Shown: positions 25,816-33,978, counted from the first letter of the stretch. The stretch is DNA of 64,000 bases from an uncultured Clostridia bacterium (GCA_947166945.1 CAMVGH010000002.1:22528-86527); one strand, 5' to 3'. A program made the numbers and translations. The notes: generated by a model not told the origin, from the letters alone.

Positions 25816-27237
25816 ATGGGAGGATTTTTCGGAGCAATATCCCATAAGGACTGCATTTCCGATGTTTTCTTCGGCACGGATTACCACTCGCACCTCGGAA
25901 CAAGGCGCGGAGGTATGGCGGCTTACGACCCGGAGCTCGGATTCCAGAGAAGTATCCACAGCATAGAGAATTCACCGTTCAGGACAAAGTTCGAGAACGA
26001 CGCGGCAGGAATGCGCGGAAAGCTCTGCATCGGCTGCATAAGCGATACCGACCCGCAGCCCATACTCGTCAGGTCGAAGCTCGGTCTGTATGCTATCTGC
26101 AACGTCGGCATCATCAATAATGCGGAAAAGCTTTATGAAGAACTGCTGAGCGAGGGCTGCGCGAATTTCGAGGCAATGAGCAGCGGAAGCATCAATTCCA
26201 GCGCTCTTATCGGAGCTCTCATAGCTCAGAAAAGCAGCTTCACAGAAGGCATAAAGTATGCGCAGGATAAGATCGACGGCACAATGTCACTGGTAATAAT
26301 GACAAAGGACAGCATAATAGCCGCCCGCGACAAAAAAGGCAGACTTCCTATAATAATTGGTAAGAGCGACGAGGGATATTGTCTCTCGTTCGAGTCCTTC
26401 GCCTACCAGAAACTCGGCTACACCACATACAAGGAACTGGCGGCGGGTGAGATTGCAAAAGTCACTGCGGACGGTTGTGAGACGCTCGAAAAGGGATCCT
26501 CCTCAATGAGCATCTGCACGTTCCTGTGGACATACTACGGTTATCCGAATGCCGTTTATGAGGGCGTGAACGTCGAGGCTATGCGCGCCCGCAACGGCAG
26601 GATAATGGCGGAAAACGACATTAAGAACGGACGTCTGCCGGACGTTGACTATGTATGCGGCGTTCCGGATTCAGGCATCCCACACGCCATAGGTTACGCA
26701 AACCGCAGCGGTATCCCGTTTGCAAGACCGTTCATAAAATATACTCCCACATGGCCGCGCAGCTTCATGCCCCAGACACAGGCAATGCGCAACAAGGTGG
26801 CTAAGATGAAGCTTATACCCGTTCACGAGCTTATCGAGGGAAAGAAACTGCTGTTCGTTGACGACAGCATAGTGCGCGGCACACAGATGCGTGAGACCGT
26901 GGAATTCCTTTACGAGAACGGCGCCAAAGAAGTACACATGAGATCGGCCTGTCCTCCTATAATGTTCGGCTGCCGTTATCTGAATTTCTCCCGCAGCAAT
27001 TCCGAGCTTGATCTTATCGCAAGACAGATCATACAGGAAAAGGAAGGGGACGACGGTGTCCGGTACATAGCAGAGTACAGTGACGGCTCCACCGAGCGCG
27101 GAAAGCATCTGCGCGCCGAGATCTGCCGCCGCCTGAAGCTCACCTCGCTTGAGTTCCAGACTCTCGAAGGAACTATCCGGGCTGTGGGACTGCCGGCAGA
27201 CAACCTCTGCACCTACTGCTGGGACGGACGGAAGTAA
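25816..27237 (+). CDS. amidophosphoribosyltransferase-like protein lacking glutaminase residues
   Basis: A 473-residue PurF homologue in the purine operon. The phosphoribosyltransferase half is intact: CGVPDSG near residue 280 and the PRPP loop FVDDSIVRGT at 347-356. The N-terminal Ntn glutaminase half is degenerate. The mature Cys1 is Gly (MGGFFG), the GHxRYxT loop reads GCISDT (Arg to Ser76), and HNGNL reads CNVGI (Gly to Val97). Cys379, Cys386, Cys465 and Cys468 could still form an Fe-S site, with altered spacing. It probably makes phosphoribosylamine from ammonia or with a separate glutaminase (inference). A canonical purF may exist elsewhere. Confidence 0.88.
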   Translation: MGGFFGAISHKDCISDVFFGTDYHSHLGTRRGGMAAYDPELGFQRSIHSIENSPFRTKFENDAAGMRGKLCIGCISDTDPQPILVRSKLGLYAICNVGIINNAEKLYEELLSEGCANFEAMSSGSINSSALIGALIAQKSSFTEGIKYAQDKIDGTMSLVIMTKDSIIAARDKKGRLPIIIGKSDEGYCLSFESFAYQKLGYTTYKELAAGEIAKVTADGCETLEKGSSSMSICTFLWTYYGYPNAVYEGVNVEAMRARNGRIMAENDIKNGRLPDVDYVCGVPDSGIPHAIGYANRSGIPFARPFIKYTPTWPRSFMPQTQAMRNKVAKMKLIPVHELIEGKKLLFVDDSIVRGTQMRETVEFLYENGAKEVHMRSACPPIMFGCRYLNFSRSNSELDLIARQIIQEKEGDDGVRYIAEYSDGSTERGKHLRAEICRRLKLTSLEFQTLEGTIRAVGLPADNLCTYCWDGRK

Positions 27238-27301
27238 CTTTTCCGTACAACATATCATAAAAGACTATCTTACTATAATTTTTAAAGAATTCTGAAAGGG
27301 G

Positions 27302-27344
27302 GTCCGCGGGAGATCCTATGTTTCCGGAGATCTTCCCGCGGGAC
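27302..27344 (+). repeat. strong GC-rich hairpin before purM
   Basis: Arms 27302-27315 and 27329-27344 pair over about 14 bp with two bulges (GTCCGCGGGA... / ...TCCCGCGGGAC); the 13-nt loop holds the ATG of a short ORF. AAAGGGGG lies just before it. No U-tract follows, so it is not a terminator. Confidence 0.7.
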
Positions 27345-27356
27345 TTACGCACATGA
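27318..27356 (+). CDS. candidate 12-residue upstream ORF coupled to purM
   Basis: ATG at 27318 (in the hairpin loop), 12 codons [15 protein letters not shown] at 27354-27356 overlapping the purM ATG as ATGA. The purM start has no ribosome-binding site of its own within 20 bp, while AAAGGGGG (27295-27302) is 15 bp from this ATG. Reinitiation from the short ORF would explain purM translation. Coding is inferred from geometry only. Confidence 0.35.
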   Translation: MFPEIFPRDLRT

Positions 27357-28390
27357 AAGACAGTCATTCCGAAAGCTACAAAGCCGCGGGCGTTGACGTT
27401 ACCGCGGGATATGAGGCAGTGCGCCTTATGAAGGAGCATGTCGAGCGCACACGTATAAAAGGCGCTATCGACAGCATAGGAGGGTTCGGCGGACTTTTCG
27501 AGCTTGACCCGAAAGAATACGACGATCCGGTACTCGTTTCGGGGACCGACGGCGTCGGAACAAAGATAAAACTCGCTTTCCTGCTTGACAAGCACGACAC
27601 GATCGGCATCGACGCGGTTGCCATGTGCGTGAACGATATAATCTGCTGCGGCGCAAAGCCCCTGTTCTTCCTTGATTATATCGCCTGCGGAAAGAATGAA
27701 CCCACGAAGATAGCCTCCATAGTAAAGGGCATCGCGGACGGCTGCGTCGAATCGGGCTGCGCGCTCATCGGCGGAGAGACAGCGGAGCATCCCGGACTTA
27801 TGCCGGAGGACGAATATGACGTGGGCGGCTTCTCTGTCGGTATCGTAAGCAAGAAGAAAATAATCGACGGCACCAAGGTAAAAGAGGGTGACGCGATCAT
27901 CGGTCTCGCTTCCTCGGGCGTTCACTCCAACGGTTTCTCACTGGTGCGCAAGGTATTCGGCATAGACAAGCGTGAAGTGCTGGACGAGAAGCTCCCCGAC
28001 GGGCGTACTCTCGGAGAGACTCTGCTTACTCCCACAAAGCTGTATGTAAAGCCCGTTCTCGAACTTATGAGCAAGGTGGAAGTCAAGGCTGTGAGCCACA
28101 TCACCGGCGGCGGTTTCTATGAAAATATCCCGCGTTCCATTCCGGACGGCTTCACAGCTCTCATAAATAAGGGCAGCTGGGAGATACCGTACATCTTCAG
28201 ACTGCTTCAGGAGCGCGGCGGCATAAGCGAACACGATATGTTCAATACCTTCAATATGGGTATCGGTATGTCCATAGTAGTTCCCGCAGATGACGCGGCA
28301 AAAGCAGTGGAGACTCTGAAAGCCTGCGGCACCGACGCTTATGTGATCGGAAAGATCGGCAAAGCGGATAAGGCTATAATAATAGAATAA
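27353..28390 (+). CDS. purM: phosphoribosylformylglycinamidine cyclo-ligase
   Basis: A 345-residue AIR synthetase, closing FGAM to AIR with ATP. Family segments [30 protein letters not shown] and [10 protein letters not shown] are present and length is normal. It is separated from the PurF-like gene by 115 bp containing the hairpin and short ORF described at 27302-27356. The start at 27353 is the ATG that overlaps the short-ORF stop; next in-frame Met is residue 26, too far in. Confidence 0.94.
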   Translation: MKDSHSESYKAAGVDVTAGYEAVRLMKEHVERTRIKGAIDSIGGFGGLFELDPKEYDDPVLVSGTDGVGTKIKLAFLLDKHDTIGIDAVAMCVNDIICCGAKPLFFLDYIACGKNEPTKIASIVKGIADGCVESGCALIGGETAEHPGLMPEDEYDVGGFSVGIVSKKKIIDGTKVKEGDAIIGLASSGVHSNGFSLVRKVFGIDKREVLDEKLPDGRTLGETLLTPTKLYVKPVLELMSKVEVKAVSHITGGGFYENIPRSIPDGFTALINKGSWEIPYIFRLLQERGGISEHDMFNTFNMGIGMSIVVPADDAAKAVETLKACGTDAYVIGKIGKADKAIIIE

Positions 28391-28422
28391 AAAAGGTATC
28401 AGACGGAGGAATAAAGCAGGCT

Positions 28423-29049
28423 ATGAAAAATATAGCGGTACTCGTTTCCGGCGGCGGGACTAACCTGCAAGCCCTGATAGACGCGGAAAAACGAGGTGAA
28501 CTGGGCAGCGGGAAGATCACCTGTGTGATCTCGTCGAAAGCCGACGCTTACGCGCTCAGACGGGCAAAGAACGCGTTCATACGGACGAAAGTGCTTGAGA
28601 GAAAAGAATACCCGGACATAGCCTCTTACAGCAAAGCTATGTGCGACGCGCTGAAAGAAGCGGAAGCCGATCTTGTCGTTTATGCGGGATTTATGACGAT
28701 ACTCGACGAACAGGTCTGCAATGCGTTCCCGTACAAGATGATAAACGTACACCCCGCACTGATACCGTCCTTCTGCGGAAAGGGCTACTATGGGCTCCGG
28801 GTGCATGAGGAAGCTCTGAAAAAGGGTGTGAAGGTAACAGGCGCCACAGTGCATTTTGTGACCGAGGAATGTGACGGAGGTCCGATAATCCTGCAAAAAG
28901 CGGTAGCCGTAAAGAACGGCGACACTCCCGAAATTTTGCAGAAGCGGGTAATGGAAGAAGCAGAATGGAAGATACTGCCCGAGGCGGTAAGACTGTTCTG
29001 CGAGGATAAAATAACGGTAAAAGACGGCATTGCTGTCGTTGAGGAATGA
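28423..29049 (+). CDS. purN: phosphoribosylglycinamide formyltransferase
   Basis: A 208-residue GAR transformylase using 10-formyl-THF. The substrate loop VSGGGTNLQALI is at the N terminus, the catalytic INVHPALIPSF region near 105-117 and the Asp of EECDGGPII near 147. ACGGAGGAATAAAGC provides a strong ribosome-binding site. It follows purM by 32 bp. Confidence 0.95.
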   Translation: MKNIAVLVSGGGTNLQALIDAEKRGELGSGKITCVISSKADAYALRRAKNAFIRTKVLERKEYPDIASYSKAMCDALKEAEADLVVYAGFMTILDEQVCNAFPYKMINVHPALIPSFCGKGYYGLRVHEEALKKGVKVTGATVHFVTEECDGGPIILQKAVAVKNGDTPEILQKRVMEEAEWKILPEAVRLFCEDKITVKDGIAVVEE

Positions 29050-29061
29050 AAAGGAGAAGCT

Positions 29062-29778
29062 ATGGAACCGATAACACTTGAAAAAGAACTCAACAGCCTT
29101 GAATATCACGGCAGAGGTATCATACTCGGCAAATCGCCCGACGGCACAAAAGCCGTTATAGCATACTTCATAATGGGAAGAAGCGAAAACAGCCGCAACA
29201 GAGTTTTCGTCGAGGACGGCACAGGTATCCGCACACAGGCGTTCGATCCGTCCAGAATGGTTGATCCGCACCTCATCATCTACGCCCCGGTAAAGGTGCT
29301 CGGCACAAAGACGATAGTTACCAACGGCGACCAGACCGATACCATTTATGAGCAGATGGACAAGCAGATGACATTCGAGCAGTCCCTGCGGTTCCGTGAG
29401 TTCGAGGACGACAAGCCCAACTATACTCCCCGCATCTCCGGTATCGTACACGCGGACGGCGGCAATATGAACTACGCGATGCACATAATCAAGAGCCTTG
29501 ACGGAGACCCCTCATGCACTGTCCGCAACACATACGCGTACAGCTGCCCCAAGTCCGGCGAAGGCCGCTTTATCCATACATACAAGGGCGCCGGCGACCC
29601 GCTCCCGAGCTATGAGGGCGAGCCTAAGCGCGTAGTCATTCCGGATATGGATATAGACAGCTTCACAAAGCTCGTATGGGAAAATCTCAACAAAGACAAC
29701 AAGGTTTCTCTCTTCACCCGCTATATCGACATCGAAACGGGTAAGTACGAGAGCAGGATAGTTAATAAAAATCAGTGA
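29062..29778 (+). CDS. purO: IMP cyclohydrolase, PurO type
   Basis: A 238-residue protein of the PurO-like IMP cyclohydrolase family, which closes FAICAR to IMP. Distinctive parts are the early YHGRGIILGKSPDG, an RNRVFVED segment and ARISGIVHADG-like PRISGIVHADGGN in the middle. This is the archaeal-type enzyme, unrelated to the cyclohydrolase domain of bacterial PurH. It is placed immediately before a free-standing AICAR formyltransferase gene, and the pair replaces PurH. 12 bp after purN, with AAAAGGAGAAGCT upstream. Confidence 0.88.
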   Translation: MEPITLEKELNSLEYHGRGIILGKSPDGTKAVIAYFIMGRSENSRNRVFVEDGTGIRTQAFDPSRMVDPHLIIYAPVKVLGTKTIVTNGDQTDTIYEQMDKQMTFEQSLRFREFEDDKPNYTPRISGIVHADGGNMNYAMHIIKSLDGDPSCTVRNTYAYSCPKSGEGRFIHTYKGAGDPLPSYEGEPKRVVIPDMDIDSFTKLVWENLNKDNKVSLFTRYIDIETGKYESRIVNKNQ

Positions 29779-29796
29779 TAACGGGAGGAAACGGAT

Positions 29797-30972
29797 ATGA
29801 CAGAACTTGAACTCAAATACGGCTGCAACCCCAATCAGAAGCCGTCGAGAATATTTATGGAAAACGGCGAGCTGCCTATTGAAGTCCTGAACGGCAAGCC
29901 CGGCTACATCAATTTCATGGACGCGTTCAACGGCTGGCAGCTTGTAAAGGAACTGAAAAAGGCAACGGGACTTCCCGCCGCGACTTCCTTCAAGCATGTG
30001 TCCCCTGCCGGCGCGGCAGTGGGTCTCCCGCTTACCGATACTCTTAAAAAGATATACTGGGTGGACGATCTCGGTGAGCTGTCTCCCCTTGCCTGCGCAT
30101 ACGCGAGAGCGAGAGGCGCGGACAGAATGTCCTCCTACGGCGATTTCATTGCGCTTTCCGATGTATGCGACGCTTCCACCGCAAAGATGATACAGCGCGA
30201 AGTGTCCGACGGTGTCATAGCTCCCGGTTACGACGACGACGCGCTTGAAATACTCAAGTCCAAGAGAAAAGGCACATACAACATTATAAAGATAGACCCC
30301 GACTATGTTCCCGCTCCTGTCGAGCGCAAGCAGGTGTTCGGCATCACTTTTGAGCAGGGACGCAACGAGCTTGTCATCAACGACGAACTGTTTGCAAACA
30401 TAGTGACCGAGAACAAGAACCTCCCCGAGGACGCAAAGCGTGATCTCGCTATCGCAATGATAACACTCAAATATACACAGTCCAACTCCGTAGCTTATGC
30501 CTGCGGCGGTCAGGCTATCGGTATAGGCGCGGGACAGCAGTCGAGAATACACTGCACACGTCTCGCCGGACAGAAGGCGGATAACTGGTATCTCCGTCAG
30601 TCCCCGCAGGTGCTGGGCTTGCAGTTCGTTGACACTATCAGGCGCGCAGACCGCGACAACGCGATAGACCTGTATATCGGCGAGGAATATATGGACGTAC
30701 TTGCCGATGGCGCATGGCAGAACATATTCAAGGTAAAGCCTGAGGTATTCACCGTCGAGGAAAAGAAAAAATGGCTCAGCACCATGAAGGGCGTTTCCCT
30801 CGGTTCGGACGCGTTCTTCCCCTTCGGCGACAACATCGAGAGAGCACACCGCAGCGGTGTTGAGTATATCGCACAGCCCGGCGGCTCGATCCGCGACGAC
30901 AATGTCATAGAGACCTGCAACAAGTACGGCATCGCTATGGCGTTCACGGGAATAAGACTGTTCCACCATTAA
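29797..30972 (+). CDS. stand-alone AICAR formyltransferase
   Basis: A 391-residue phosphoribosylaminoimidazolecarboxamide formyltransferase without the N-terminal cyclohydrolase domain of PurH. The start MTELELKYGCNPNQKPS and the catalytic Lys-His in FKHVSPAGAAVG match the formyltransferase half. Further conserved parts are YTQSNSVAYACGGQ, GAGQQSRIHC and the C-terminal DAFFPFGDNIERAH and QPGGSIRDDNVI. It supplies FAICAR to the PurO enzyme encoded 18 bp upstream. CGGGAGGAAACGGAT precedes the ATG. Confidence 0.94.
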   Translation: MTELELKYGCNPNQKPSRIFMENGELPIEVLNGKPGYINFMDAFNGWQLVKELKKATGLPAATSFKHVSPAGAAVGLPLTDTLKKIYWVDDLGELSPLACAYARARGADRMSSYGDFIALSDVCDASTAKMIQREVSDGVIAPGYDDDALEILKSKRKGTYNIIKIDPDYVPAPVERKQVFGITFEQGRNELVINDELFANIVTENKNLPEDAKRDLAIAMITLKYTQSNSVAYACGGQAIGIGAGQQSRIHCTRLAGQKADNWYLRQSPQVLGLQFVDTIRRADRDNAIDLYIGEEYMDVLADGAWQNIFKVKPEVFTVEEKKKWLSTMKGVSLGSDAFFPFGDNIERAHRSGVEYIAQPGGSIRDDNVIETCNKYGIAMAFTGIRLFHH

Positions 30973-30982
30973 GGTACCGGAT

Positions 30983-31366
30983 ATGAGTTTCTGCAAGGAT
31001 ATTTACCCCGAACTGTACGAATATCTCCGCAACAAGAAGGGTGTGGAGATCGACTATCAGGAACAGTGGGGCTGGACAAGATTCATGCTCCGCGGAAAGA
31101 TGTTCGCGGCTATCTGTGCCGACGGGACGGACGACGCACTGCTGAATATAAAAGCACAGCCCGACTATAACGAAACTATCCGCAGGCTTCACGAGGATAT
31201 CAACGAGGGTTACTACATGAACAAAGTCCACTGGAACAGCGTGAAGCTGACCGGGACTGTTCCCTATGAAGTAGTACGCGATATGTGCGACAGGGGATAC
31301 AACGAGGTGCTTAGGCATTTCCCTAAAAAGGTGCAGCATGAGATATTGGAAGATATCTGGGCATAG
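30983..31366 (+). CDS. MmcQ/YjbR family protein
   Basis: A 127-residue small protein of the MmcQ/YjbR family (CyaY-like fold), with the family pattern KMFAAI, followed by LNIKAQPDYNE, a KVHWNSVKL strand and a VPYEVVRDMCDRGYNEV C-terminal helix. Some relatives bind DNA but the function is not settled. It lies 10 bp after the formyltransferase and 18 bp before purD, so it belongs to the purine operon by position. No link to purine synthesis is known to me. Confidence 0.75.
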   Translation: MSFCKDIYPELYEYLRNKKGVEIDYQEQWGWTRFMLRGKMFAAICADGTDDALLNIKAQPDYNETIRRLHEDINEGYYMNKVHWNSVKLTGTVPYEVVRDMCDRGYNEVLRHFPKKVQHEILEDIWA

Positions 31367-31384
31367 AACAGAAAGGAATACGGA

Positions 31385-32665
31385 ATGAAGATACTTGTAG
31401 TAGGCGGCGGCGGACGTGAACACGCTGTGATAAAGGCGCTCTCCGCTTCCCCGAAAGTTGATAAGATATACTGCGCTCCCGGAAACGGCGGCATTTCGGC
31501 ACTTGCGGAGTGCTGTCCGGTAAAGGCTACCGACATTGACGGAATGGTTTCTCTCGCGGAGCAGCTCAGACCCGATTTTGTGTTCGTCACCCCCGATGAT
31601 CCGCTGGTACTCGGTATGGTTGACAGACTGAACGAAAAAGGATTCAGGACTTTCGGCCCACGTGCCGACGCGGCGATACTTGAAGGCAGCAAGGTCTTTT
31701 CAAAGGGACTTATGAAGAAGTACGGCATTCCTACCGCGGCATACGAAACATTTACAGACGCGGACAAGGCGATAGCCTATATAAAGTCGCAGAATTCCTA
31801 TCCGGCAGTAATAAAGTGTGACGGACTTGCTCTCGGTAAGGGCGTTATAATCGCGCAGAACGAACAGGAAGCTGTTGACGCGGTAAACTCGATGCTTCTG
31901 GACGGAAAGTTCGGCAAGAGCGGCAGTGAGATCGTTATAGAGGAATTCATGACCGGTCCGGAAGGTACCGTACTCGCATTCACAGACGGCAGGACAGTAA
32001 AGCCCATGGTCTCCTCAATGGATCATAAACGCGCCAATGACGGCGATGAAGGTCTCAACACCGGCGGCATGGGAACTATCGCGCCCAATCCTCTCTATAC
32101 AAAGGAATACGCGGACGAGTGCATGGAAAAGATATTCAGGCCTACCATTGAAGCAATGCAGAAGGAGGGCAGACCGTTCAAGGGCTGCCTGTACTTCGGA
32201 CTTATGCTCACACCAAACGGTGCAAAAGTGGTAGAGTACAACTGCCGTTTCGGAGATCCCGAGGCGCAGGTGGTACTGCCGCTGCTGAAGACCGATCTTG
32301 TTGAGATAATGGAAGCTGTCTGGGAAGAGAGACTTGACAAGCTCGATATAGAGTGGTATGACGGTTCATGCGCATGTGTGGTTATGGCAAGCGGCGGTTA
32401 TCCGCAGAAATATGAGACCGGCAAGCCGATAAGCGGACTTAACACACAGGGACAGCCCGACGACGGCAAGGCATACGTTTACCATGCGGGTACAAAACTC
32501 GAAAACGGCACATATCTCACTGCGGGCGGACGCGTCCTCGGTGTGACCGCAACGGCGGATACTCTTCAGGGTGCGCTGGATAAGGCATACTCCGCTGTTT
32601 CGAAAATATCTTTCGAGAAAGCGCATTTCCGTAAAGATATCGGACATCGAGCGCTCGGAAAATAA
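31385..32665 (+). CDS. purD: phosphoribosylamine--glycine ligase
   Basis: A 426-residue GAR synthetase of the ATP-grasp family. It has KILVVGGGGREHA at the N terminus, KCDGLALGKGVI, the HKRANDGDEGLNTGGMG loop and EYNCRFGDPEAQVVLP. It uses the phosphoribosylamine expected from the PurF-like protein in the same operon. Last enzyme gene of the operon; no strong terminator is visible after it. purL, purQ, purS, purB and purK are absent from this locus. Confidence 0.96.
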   Translation: MKILVVGGGGREHAVIKALSASPKVDKIYCAPGNGGISALAECCPVKATDIDGMVSLAEQLRPDFVFVTPDDPLVLGMVDRLNEKGFRTFGPRADAAILEGSKVFSKGLMKKYGIPTAAYETFTDADKAIAYIKSQNSYPAVIKCDGLALGKGVIIAQNEQEAVDAVNSMLLDGKFGKSGSEIVIEEFMTGPEGTVLAFTDGRTVKPMVSSMDHKRANDGDEGLNTGGMGTIAPNPLYTKEYADECMEKIFRPTIEAMQKEGRPFKGCLYFGLMLTPNGAKVVEYNCRFGDPEAQVVLPLLKTDLVEIMEAVWEERLDKLDIEWYDGSCACVVMASGGYPQKYETGKPISGLNTQGQPDDGKAYVYHAGTKLENGTYLTAGGRVLGVTATADTLQGALDKAYSAVSKISFEKAHFRKDIGHRALGK

Positions 32666-32689
32666 TAACGTAAGTTTCTGCAACCTTTT

Positions 32690-32741
32690 CACTTTCCGCA
32701 AAGTGTTGTATATGAAAGCGCTTCAGAGACAAATACAACAC
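32690..32741 (+). repeat. overlapping hairpins before the lipoprotein gene
   Basis: CACTTT/AAAGTG (32690-32695 / 32700-32705) overlaps a 9-bp perfect inverted repeat GTGTTGTAT/ATACAACAC (32703-32711 / 32733-32741), so the two cannot form together. The loop of the second holds the near-palindrome TGAAAGCGCTTCA (32713-32725), cre-like but one base short. Confidence 0.5.
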
Positions 32742-32759
32742 ATAAAGGAAGGTAATATC

Positions 32760-33299
32760 ATGAAAAGGATCATAGCCGCAATGGCGGCTTTTACAGCGAT
32801 CATCGCAATATCCGCGTGCTCCGCGCAGGCTGCGGAGAAAGTCCCCGGAACGACCGCTGAGGTCACAGCTTCCGCGGCCGCCGCCGTGACAGCTCTGGAA
32901 ACCACCGAGGACAGCCATGCAGAACAAACGGAGGAACCTGTCACGGAAGAAACCGTGGAGGTATATAACTCCAACGGGATAATGGCGGTAGATATGAATG
33001 AAGACGATACCGTATCCTTCGGCTGCGGAGACAGTTCTTCCGCCGGATACAGAAACAGCGTATTCATCATTTCCACAGAGCCAGGCACTACAGATGAAAC
33101 TATGTCGGAATTCTTTGAAAAAAATGAGCTTTCTGTCGTTTATGATTATGAGAATTTCAATATGTATGCCGTTTCGGTGAAAGAGCCGCTGGATGCGGAA
33201 CAGACCGCGGAATTCATTGAGTCGCTGGAGAAGAACGACTTTATACTTATGGTTGAACCCGACAGCATTGTCACGATCGACGGAGCTGAGGTGCAATAA
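32760..33299 (+). CDS. small lipoprotein with inhibitor-I9-like C-terminal part
   Basis: A 179-residue lipoprotein. The signal peptide MKRIIAAMAAFTAIIAISAC has an AISAC lipobox (Cys20), followed by an acidic Thr/Ala/Glu-rich linker to about residue 75. The last 80 residues alternate strands and helices and end LMVEPDSIVTI, the layout of subtilisin-propeptide/I9 inhibitor domains; that assignment is inference. The start at 32760 has AAAGGAAGGTAATATC before it, whereas the longer frame overlaps purD. It may be transcribed from purD or from its own promoter. Confidence 0.7.
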   Translation: MKRIIAAMAAFTAIIAISACSAQAAEKVPGTTAEVTASAAAAVTALETTEDSHAEQTEEPVTEETVEVYNSNGIMAVDMNEDDTVSFGCGDSSSAGYRNSVFIISTEPGTTDETMSEFFEKNELSVVYDYENFNMYAVSVKEPLDAEQTAEFIESLEKNDFILMVEPDSIVTIDGAEVQ

Positions 33300-33305
33300 A
33301 TAAAA

Positions 33306-33363
33306 GGCGAGTTCGCAAAATCCTCGCCGCGGGCTTATCCCCGCAAATCAAAACTACGAAAGG
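33306..33363 (+). promoter_or_regulatory. probable preQ1 riboswitch upstream of queT
   Basis: Stem GGCGAG/CTCGCC (33306-33311 / 33323-33328) closes the loop TTCGCAAAATC. A second hairpin GCGGG/CCCGC (33329-33333 / 33340-33344) follows, then an A-rich tail AAATCAAAACTA, and CGAA (33357-33360) that can pair with TTCG (33312-33315) as an H-type pseudoknot just before AAAGGA. The A-rich CAAAACTA tail and TTCGC loop recall preQ1 riboswitches, and the gene downstream is a queuosine-precursor transporter. The embedded hairpin suggests class II or III architecture rather than class I; the class is not settled. Confidence 0.65.
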
Positions 33364-33368
33364 AAAAA

Positions 33369-33393
33369 GGGGCGTATCATGCTTTTATGCCCC
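33369..33393 (+). repeat. expression-platform-like hairpin before queT
   Basis: GGGGCGTA (33369-33376) pairs with TATGCCCC (33386-33393), with one G-T pair and a 9-nt loop. The stem hides the GGGG ribosome-binding sequence and exposes or hides the ATG at 33379. Confidence 0.6.
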
Positions 33394-33408
33394 CGGAAAA
33401 AAACATGA
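33379..33408 (+). CDS. candidate 9-residue upstream ORF coupled to queT
   Basis: AAAGGAAAAAGGGG is followed 6 bp later by ATG at 33379, nine codons (MLLCPRKKT) and TGA at 33406-33408, overlapping the queT ATG at 33405 as ATGA. It has a better ribosome-binding site than queT itself. Geometry suggests translation coupling under riboswitch control; coding is not proven. Confidence 0.35.
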   Translation: MLLCPRKKT

Positions 33409-33902
33409 AAAGCAAAGCATTATTCATCACACATGGTGCTGTGATCGCGGCACTGTACACAGTGCTGACCGTCTTTATAGCGGCATTCAACCTGGCGAGC
33501 GGAGCAATACAGATCCGTATCTCCGAAGCCCTTACCATTCTCCCGTATTTCACTCCGGCAGCTATCCCCGGTCTGTTCATCGGCTGTCTGCTGTCCAATA
33601 TCATCACCGGAGCAGCGATATGGGACGTTATTTTCGGAAGTCTAGCAACTCTCATAGGAGCGATCGGCACATACTTCCTCAGCAGAAAGGTGAACAAATG
33701 GCTCGCACCCGTTCCGCCCATACTTGCAAACACACTCATTATCCCGTTTGTACTCACATTCGCTTACGGGATCCCGGACGGCATACCGTTCCTTATGCTC
33801 ACAGTCGGCGCAGGAGAAGTCCTTTCCTGCGGAGTGCTGGGTCTCATACTGATGTTGGCAATAGATCCTGTCAGACATAAGGTCTTCATGCCGCAGGAAT
33901 AA
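33405..33902 (+). CDS. queT: QueT-family queuosine precursor transporter (ECF S component)
   Basis: A 165-residue integral membrane protein with about five transmembrane helices. It matches QueT-family S components by the early AALYTVLTV helix, IQIRISEALTILPYFTPAAIPGLFIGC, and GAAIWDVIFGSLATL. It would import preQ1 or a related queuosine precursor using a shared ECF module. The start at 33405 is preferred (MKSKALFITHG); an ATG at 33387 in frame would add six residues. Upstream are a probable preQ1 riboswitch and a short ORF; a strong terminator follows. Confidence 0.88.
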   Translation: MKSKALFITHGAVIAALYTVLTVFIAAFNLASGAIQIRISEALTILPYFTPAAIPGLFIGCLLSNIITGAAIWDVIFGSLATLIGAIGTYFLSRKVNKWLAPVPPILANTLIIPFVLTFAYGIPDGIPFLMLTVGAGEVLSCGVLGLILMLAIDPVRHKVFMPQE

Positions 33903-33912
33903 ACAACGGTCA

Positions 33913-33958
33913 TCACCGCCCGTACCGACGAGCGGTGATTATTTTCGTTTCTTTTTTG
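33913..33958 (+). terminator. rho-independent terminator of queT
   Basis: 8-bp stem ATCACCGC (33913-33920) / GCGGTGAT (33933-33940), then TATTTTCGTTTCTTTTTT. Confidence 0.9.
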
Positions 33959-33978
33959 CAAAAATCTCCCGAAAACTA

